Below are positions 59,408 to 64,000 of a stretch of 64,000 nucleotides of DNA, piece after piece. The notes beneath the pieces are model-generated. The model made no database searches. It was given only the letters and a program-made list of their open reading frames with translations, and was not told the DNA's origin. Made by a program: the position numbers and the translations under genes. Where the stretch lies: positions 9,486,001 to 9,550,000 of the forward strand of contig NC_133296.1 in the NCBI RefSeq assembly GCF_005239225.2, given 5' to 3'. Every line of letters starts with the position of its first letter. Position 1 is the stretch's first letter. This DNA comes from Populus alba. Lineage: Eukaryota; Streptophyta; Magnoliopsida; Malpighiales; Salicaceae.

Positions 59408-59961
59408 ATCAGTAAATATATTGAAAAAAACACTACAATTACGATTTCATGAGTAGCAATGCAGACTCATATGAATTGTGGACGAAATGCAGATATGAAA
59501 TAAAATAGAAACAAATACTAGAGAAAACAATAACGTGACTCCTAAGTAACCCAATTATAATACAAGCAAAAAGATTTGGATAGAAATAAACAGTAAGGGT
59601 TATGTTTTGGAACTTGATGCAAATCTAACCTCCTATGCATTTTTTACATAACATAATTGAAACTCAGACCAAATGGTATTAGAATGACCTCAAATGAAAT
59701 ATGTAGTATTCTGATTTCAAACAAACAACAAATCGCCATTTATAAGTCATTCTTTTATTTCTACATACTCAAACCCCTTATATCATTAGTTTTCTGTAGA
59801 AGTAACCTCAAATTAAAAAACTTCAAGCAAACAATATTAAAATAGGTCCAAATTTAATAACAAAATACAATAAATAGTAAAAACCATACAAGGGGCACTG
59901 GTGGACAAACTTGCCTACCCTAAACAAAATCATACACAATTGGGGTAGATCCTAAGAAAAA
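59408..59961 (-). other. Second gypsy C leader fragment
   Basis: Matches parts of 56560-57000 (GAGTAGCAATGCA, GAATTGTGGACGAAA, CAACTCAGACCAAA-like). No ORF of note. It is the remnant of another element of the family. Confidence 0.6.
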
Positions 59962-59962
59962 T

Positions 59963-60219
59963 TGATGCGAACCTCGTGATCACGTGGTCACGCAACCCAC
60001 ACGCAAAGACACCAATTCTTGAAAATCCAAATAAATCAAGTTTGAAAGAAGTGTGACACAAAGATAACTTGGACCTAGGCACCATCACTATTGGAAACAA
60101 AAAAACCCCACCCAACGAATATTGATTTGCGAATGAGAAGTATAAGGATGACACCGTGAAGACAGTTGTTGTTCGATAAATCATTTTCAGCGCTTTAGAT
60201 AACCAAGGAAGGGAGATTA
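59963..60219 (-). repeat. LTR-B U5 fragment
   Basis: TGATGCGAACCTCGTGATCA to GGGAGATTAT; the rest of the LTR is missing and LTR-E starts at 60225. Confidence 0.83.
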
Positions 60220-60224
60220 TGCCA

Positions 60225-61959
60225 TGACACGATCAAAAGCTTGATGTCTTTTCCCAAGTGCAGGAGTGTCGAAGTAATAAATAACCCGGCAAGACCGGGG
60301 TCGAACCACAGAGAGGTTAATTGTATAAATTATAAATAAAAAAACAACAACAACAACAATAATAATAACAATAATAATTACAATACTCAGTACGTGGCGT
60401 TGTTACACCTGAGAATGATCCAAAAGACCGGGTCACAGGTTTCCAGCCTATATACTGAGTTTATGAAAAGATCAAAGGGATATATTACAGAATGTAAATA
60501 ACAACAATAACAATAATAATAATAACAATAGTAGTAGTAGTAGTAATAGAAGAAGATGAAGAAATTAATGAGAACTTTGAGTTGGAAGATTAATGTAAGG
60601 ATTAAACAACGATAAAATTAAATGTCAAGGTTAGAGGATCCACTAATGGTACTTCAAACAAGTATAATATAAACTCTTATTACTCAATTGGAAACCACAC
60701 ATAAAGGAGGTTCCAATCAGATTATAAATTGTTAACATGATTACATTAGTTATCTTATTCGAATAAAGCTAATACTTGTAAATGTTGGCAGGCATTCATG
60801 ATTATAACTTATGTTAACAACAAATCAAGTCCCTTTCATAGCTCAGGTGTCGGTTATACCATACAGTATGGGCTATGAAAGTACCAAGTATTTGTTGTAC
60901 CAAGTGTTATACAACATAAATCTAGATTAACCATTTAACAAGCAAAATATTAAAAGTGAACAAGATAACAAATATAAAACATGTTAGTATCCAACGTTAA
61001 GGTCCATGTTAAGTTTATATTATACTTATTCTTACACCATTAGTGTACCCTTTTCACCTTGACATAATTAACTTAGCTAAACATAATAAAAGAAAGAAAC
61101 ATTAATGAACAAGACAATAACATAAATGAGAAAGAAGTTAACTAAGTAAAGGAAAGGAAATGAAGTGCATAAACTTGATATTAATGAAAGCAAAACATAA
61201 GCAATACAAAGAGAGAAAGCAAGAGCATGATCTTGATCTGGAAACCAAGATGCCTCAATACATGGTAAGTGCCTCCTTTTATAGGCCAAAATTTGGAACT
61301 ATTGATTTGTTGACTAATTGATGAGTGGGTGACCACATCTTGACTAGATAACAATCCTTATCTTCTTGTCTGATCAAGACGTCATTGCTAACATCATAAT
61401 TTGCCCAGAATCCTCAAGAATGTTCTAGGAAATTGTCTCAGCTTTCCAACAAAAAAAAGATGAGGTCATTTGGACTTCTAGAACTCAAGATATGGGCTGA
61501 ACACTAAATAGTGTTTGGGCTGCAGGACAGCTTCGGACTTCTTCGTTGTTCCTTCAATTTGGACTTCAAAACGACCTTTTCAAATCTTGGGCTCCTCATG
61601 AAAGTTGTAGGCTTTTGTCTTACCTTTCCATCCATATAAAGTGGACCTAAATCCGAAATCTAGAGCTCCAGATATGATCCAATTACCGAGCAATGTTCCG
61701 GTTTGGACTGCACCGACATCTTTTTTCTAAGTTTGGCCATCTCTTTGTCCTTTAACTTTCAATGCTTAAACTCATCAATCAATCCTTTTATTTATGTGAT
61801 AGTCCTGCATTTAAAATGAGCATTTACCATAAATTAAGGTATCTTATAATATCAAACTTGTTATTATAAAACATGCTTTAGTTAAGGAGTTATTGATACT
61901 TCAAGTGCAAAAATGATGATATAAAACCTTGATAAACATGCACTTTTAAGTACTAATCA
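60225..61959 (-). repeat. LTR-E copy S1, complete (3' LTR position)
   Basis: 1735 bp from TGACACGATC (inverted U5 end) to TACTAATCA (inverted U3 start). It carries AAC/AAT and AGT microsatellites at 60341-60380 and 60501-60545. A polypurine tract complement lies next to the U3 end. Confidence 0.88.
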
Positions 61960-61971
61960 CACCCCCCAACC
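61960..61971 (-). other. Polypurine tract
   Basis: CACCCCCCAACC on the plus strand, that is GGTTGGGGGGTG directly before the LTR-E start on the minus strand; the plus-strand primer of the element. Confidence 0.75.
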
Positions 61972-63196
61972 AGCTTATTACTAGTCCCTAGTAATCTAAA
62001 GCGTTAAAATAGAGAAACAATTTGCAAGTTCCTCAAAGCAAGGCATTCATCATTCAACTTCCATTAATCTATCCAGATAAGCAAACTCTCATTAAATTTA
62101 TATTCCTGCTTCATACTTCTTAAACAAGATATTAATAAACCTTCTTTTTGTGTGCTCAATGAAAAACATAGATGATGGGGCTTTTGTTGGAAGAAAACAA
62201 TATTATGTTCAAATGTTTAAGGTGAACTTCCTTGGGTTGGGATTTTTTTCTTTTTTTTTTTTCTTTTTTTTTCTCTTTTTATTTTCTTTTTATTTATATA
62301 CACATACAACTTAAAACACAATGTATCTTTAACCCATGTAACGAGTTTTAGGCTAATGACTCCCAGACCAGTTGGTCTTAGGGCATTAGGTGTTGAGACA
62401 CCCCTACGAGCTTAACAACTCGGGTTGCAGATACTGATACGTAGATAGTGCAATGTTTGATTCTCTTAAGCTTTTCTCCTTAACCCATGTAACAAGCTTT
62501 GGGCCAATAGCTCCCAAGTCAGTTGACTTTAGGGTATTAGGTGTTAAAACACCCCTTCGGGCTTAATTGCTTAGGTTAGGGAGGCTACGAAACCAAACTT
62601 ATCCACGTTTTATTATCATCAATACTATCTTTTTTTTTTTTTTCTTTGCAAATTATATACTATCCTTTTCCCTTAGTTGTTACCTTCAACAAAAGAACAT
62701 AATTAATGTAATAATCCAATGTGCAACCCACAATCATATGTTAAAGTGTGTGTGTGAAAATGAAGGTTTAATAATACTTGTTAAATGAGTATAGGAGCAG
62801 AATCAAGTGATAACAATGTGAGAGTTTGTAAACCTGAATATTTCAAGAAGTATTATGATAGACCTTGGTAATGAAACTTACTAAGATGCGTCTCTAGAGT
62901 CAATAAAATTGATTCCATACTCTGCCATCCTAATAACAATTTTGTCAAATGGTTTTAATAATAGCAAAAACAGTTAGCAAGTTAGTATTTTTTTTTTTTT
63001 TTTGGTTTTTAAACTACTACCCTCTCCCCCCAACCAAAACGAGACATTGTCCTCAATGTTCGAAGGTATAAAGATAGAGTATAGAAGACATCACCTGAAA
63101 CAGCGAATAATGACAAACCTGAAATACACTTAAACAAACATAAGAAGTAACAAAACAAAATAATATGCTATTAATAAAACCAAAAGACACAAGTTT
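61972..63196 (-). other. Retroelement 3' region with tandem duplication; LOG 3' flank
   Basis: No coding region. Two related units of about 130 bases start at AACCCATGTAACGAG (about 62331) and AACCCATGTAACAAG (about 62483), each ending in GACACCCCT / AACACCCCT. A C-rich CCCTCTCCCCCCAACC near 63020 followed by ACGAGACATTGTCCTCAATG resembles the 3' end of Tat/Athila coding regions. The border between element and LOG 3' UTR is somewhere in 63060-63190. Confidence 0.65.
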
Positions 63197-63850
63197 TCAC
63201 AGATGAAGACTCAAATCTAATCTAAGCTTTTTACGGCTTTCCTTAGTTGACCAATCTAGGCGACTCATGCAGGGATCAATGATAGGGATGAAAGATTGTA
63301 GTTGGTCAATCAATTGTTCAGCAGTAGCAGCAGAGATTATGATTTGTCGTGCCGAAGATGTTAGAAATTCCTGTTCCACAGCTTGATCAAGGAAAGACAA
63401 CAACTTATCATAAAAACCATTAACGTTTAACAAACCTATAGGTTTATGGTGAATGTGCAGTTGGGCCCAAGATGAAATATGAAAGATCTCTTCCAATGTG
63501 CCCAGACCACCTGGTAAGGCAATGAAGGCATCAGCATGGTTAAACATGGTATTCAGTCGGTCAGACATTGTTGGGACCTGTAGTTCCTCTCCAATTGTTT
63601 TTCCAATGATGTCCCCAGTTGCTAAAGCTTTGGGGACAACCCCCAAAACTTGACTGCCTCCTAAAAATGCAGCCATTGACACACCTCCTATTAACCCAAG
63701 GCTACCTCCCCCATACACTAAATGAATCTTTCTCTCAGCTAGTACCCGACCAAGATGATTTGCTGATTCTAAAAACTCTTTTTCTTTCCCAGAACTGGAT
63801 CCACCGAAAACACAAATATTTCTTATATGATGACTTGAGGAACCTGCCAT
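63197..63850 (-). CDS. LOG-like cytokinin riboside 5'-monophosphate phosphoribohydrolase
   Basis: 217 codons in one exon, ATG at 63850, TGA at 63197. LOG enzymes release active cytokinin bases from their riboside monophosphates in one step; they act in cytosol/nucleus as dimers. Visible marks: ICVFGGSSSGKE (residues 12-23) and VYGGGSLGLIGG in the nucleotide-binding fold, Arg98 in MSDRLNTM, and the family motif PGGLGTLEE at 113-121 with its acidic end. Length is usual for the family. It differs from typical LOGs in having GGSS instead of CGSS and DRLNTM instead of a QRK.EM segment, so the substrate is not certain. Many LOG genes have several introns; this one has none. A broken second copy lies at 40739-40956. 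Confidence 0.9.
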   Translation of the reverse strand: MAGSSSHHIRNICVFGGSSSGKEKEFLESANHLGRVLAERKIHLVYGGGSLGLIGGVSMAAFLGGSQVLGVVPKALATGDIIGKTIGEELQVPTMSDRLNTMFNHADAFIALPGGLGTLEEIFHISSWAQLHIHHKPIGLLNVNGFYDKLLSFLDQAVEQEFLTSSARQIIISAATAEQLIDQLQSFIPIIDPCMSRLDWSTKESRKKLRLDLSLHL

Positions 63851-63915
63851 TTCTACACACTTCTATATTTGATGAATATATGGGATGAGTAGAAATGAAG
63901 GGAAGGAAGAGAAGA

Positions 63916-63922
63916 ATTTATA
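63916..63922 (-). promoter_or_regulatory. TATA box of the LOG gene
   Basis: TATAAAT on the minus strand, about 70 bases upstream of the ATG. Position and sequence fit a plant TATA box with a short 5' UTR. Confidence 0.6.
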
Positions 63923-63978
63923 GATGAAAAAGTGAAAATGCAATCATACCACCTATATGTAGGCCAGCTGTAGTCTCA

Positions 63979-64000
63979 CAAACTCTCTCTCTCTCTCTCT
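63979..64000 (-). repeat. (GA)n tract in the LOG promoter
   Basis: CT repeat to the window edge, GA on the gene strand; such tracts are common near plant core promoters. Confidence 0.75.

Overview
This window looks like nuclear DNA of a woody eudicot, and a member of the willow/poplar family (Salicaceae) is my best guess. The grounds are AT-rich sequence, plant Ty3/gypsy, LINE and CACTA families, a fragment of the plastid gene psbA, a plant LOG-type gene, and a short TIR element resembling one I associate with poplar. The organism is inferred, not proven. Almost the whole window is a nested retroelement graveyard. The only intact gene I can support is a LOG-like cytokinin-activating enzyme on the minus strand at the right edge.

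Repeat families are named here for convenience. LTR-A is about 945 bp and belongs to a Ty3/gypsy element with an initiator-Met primer site. LTR-B is about 1.0 kb and belongs to a small non-autonomous element (NA) with a gag-like, coiled-coil and IQ-like ORF. LTR-C and LTR-D accompany another gypsy family (gypsy C); D has a B-like U3 and a C-like U5. LTR-E is about 1.7 kb and belongs to an Athila/Tat-type element with a tRNA-Asp primer site.

Layout. 1-5838: gypsy A (TSD CTCTG) inside an LTR-D. 5839-12289: fragments of LTR-E, gypsy C pol, LTR-B and LTR-C, plus a solo LTR-D (TSD GTTAC). 12296-16485: Athila-type and Tat-type gag fragments. 16486-28463: a deep nest in which gypsy C pol and its LTR-C are split by a full NA element (17193-20886, TSD CCATA) and by an almost complete LINE (21648-27594). 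28464-37504: a truncated CACTA transposon whose transposase gene is split by a second NA element (32531-35444, TSD TGCAC). 37505-41572: LTR-E, a MITE-like element and a truncated LOG pseudogene. 41573-49150: an Athila-type element hit by a solo LTR-B (TSD ACATG) and by an aberrant NA element with two U5 ends (44847-48822, TSD GGTTA). 49395-52598: a solo LTR-A (TSD ATGAT) and an inverted pair of LTR-D. 52599-59961: gypsy C remains whose leader contains a psbA fragment, itself hit by a truncated LINE with a 16-bp TSD. 59963-63196: LTR-B tail, LTR-E and its 3' flank. 63197-64000: the LOG gene and its promoter.

Apart from LOG there is no cooperating gene set. The retroelement ORFs are all broken by stops, frameshifts, deletions or insertions. 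The most unusual items are the two-U5-end element, the IQ-like segment repeated in the NA family, the LOG/retroelement-3'-end block that occurs twice, the psbA insertion inside a retroelement leader, and the module swapping among LTR families.
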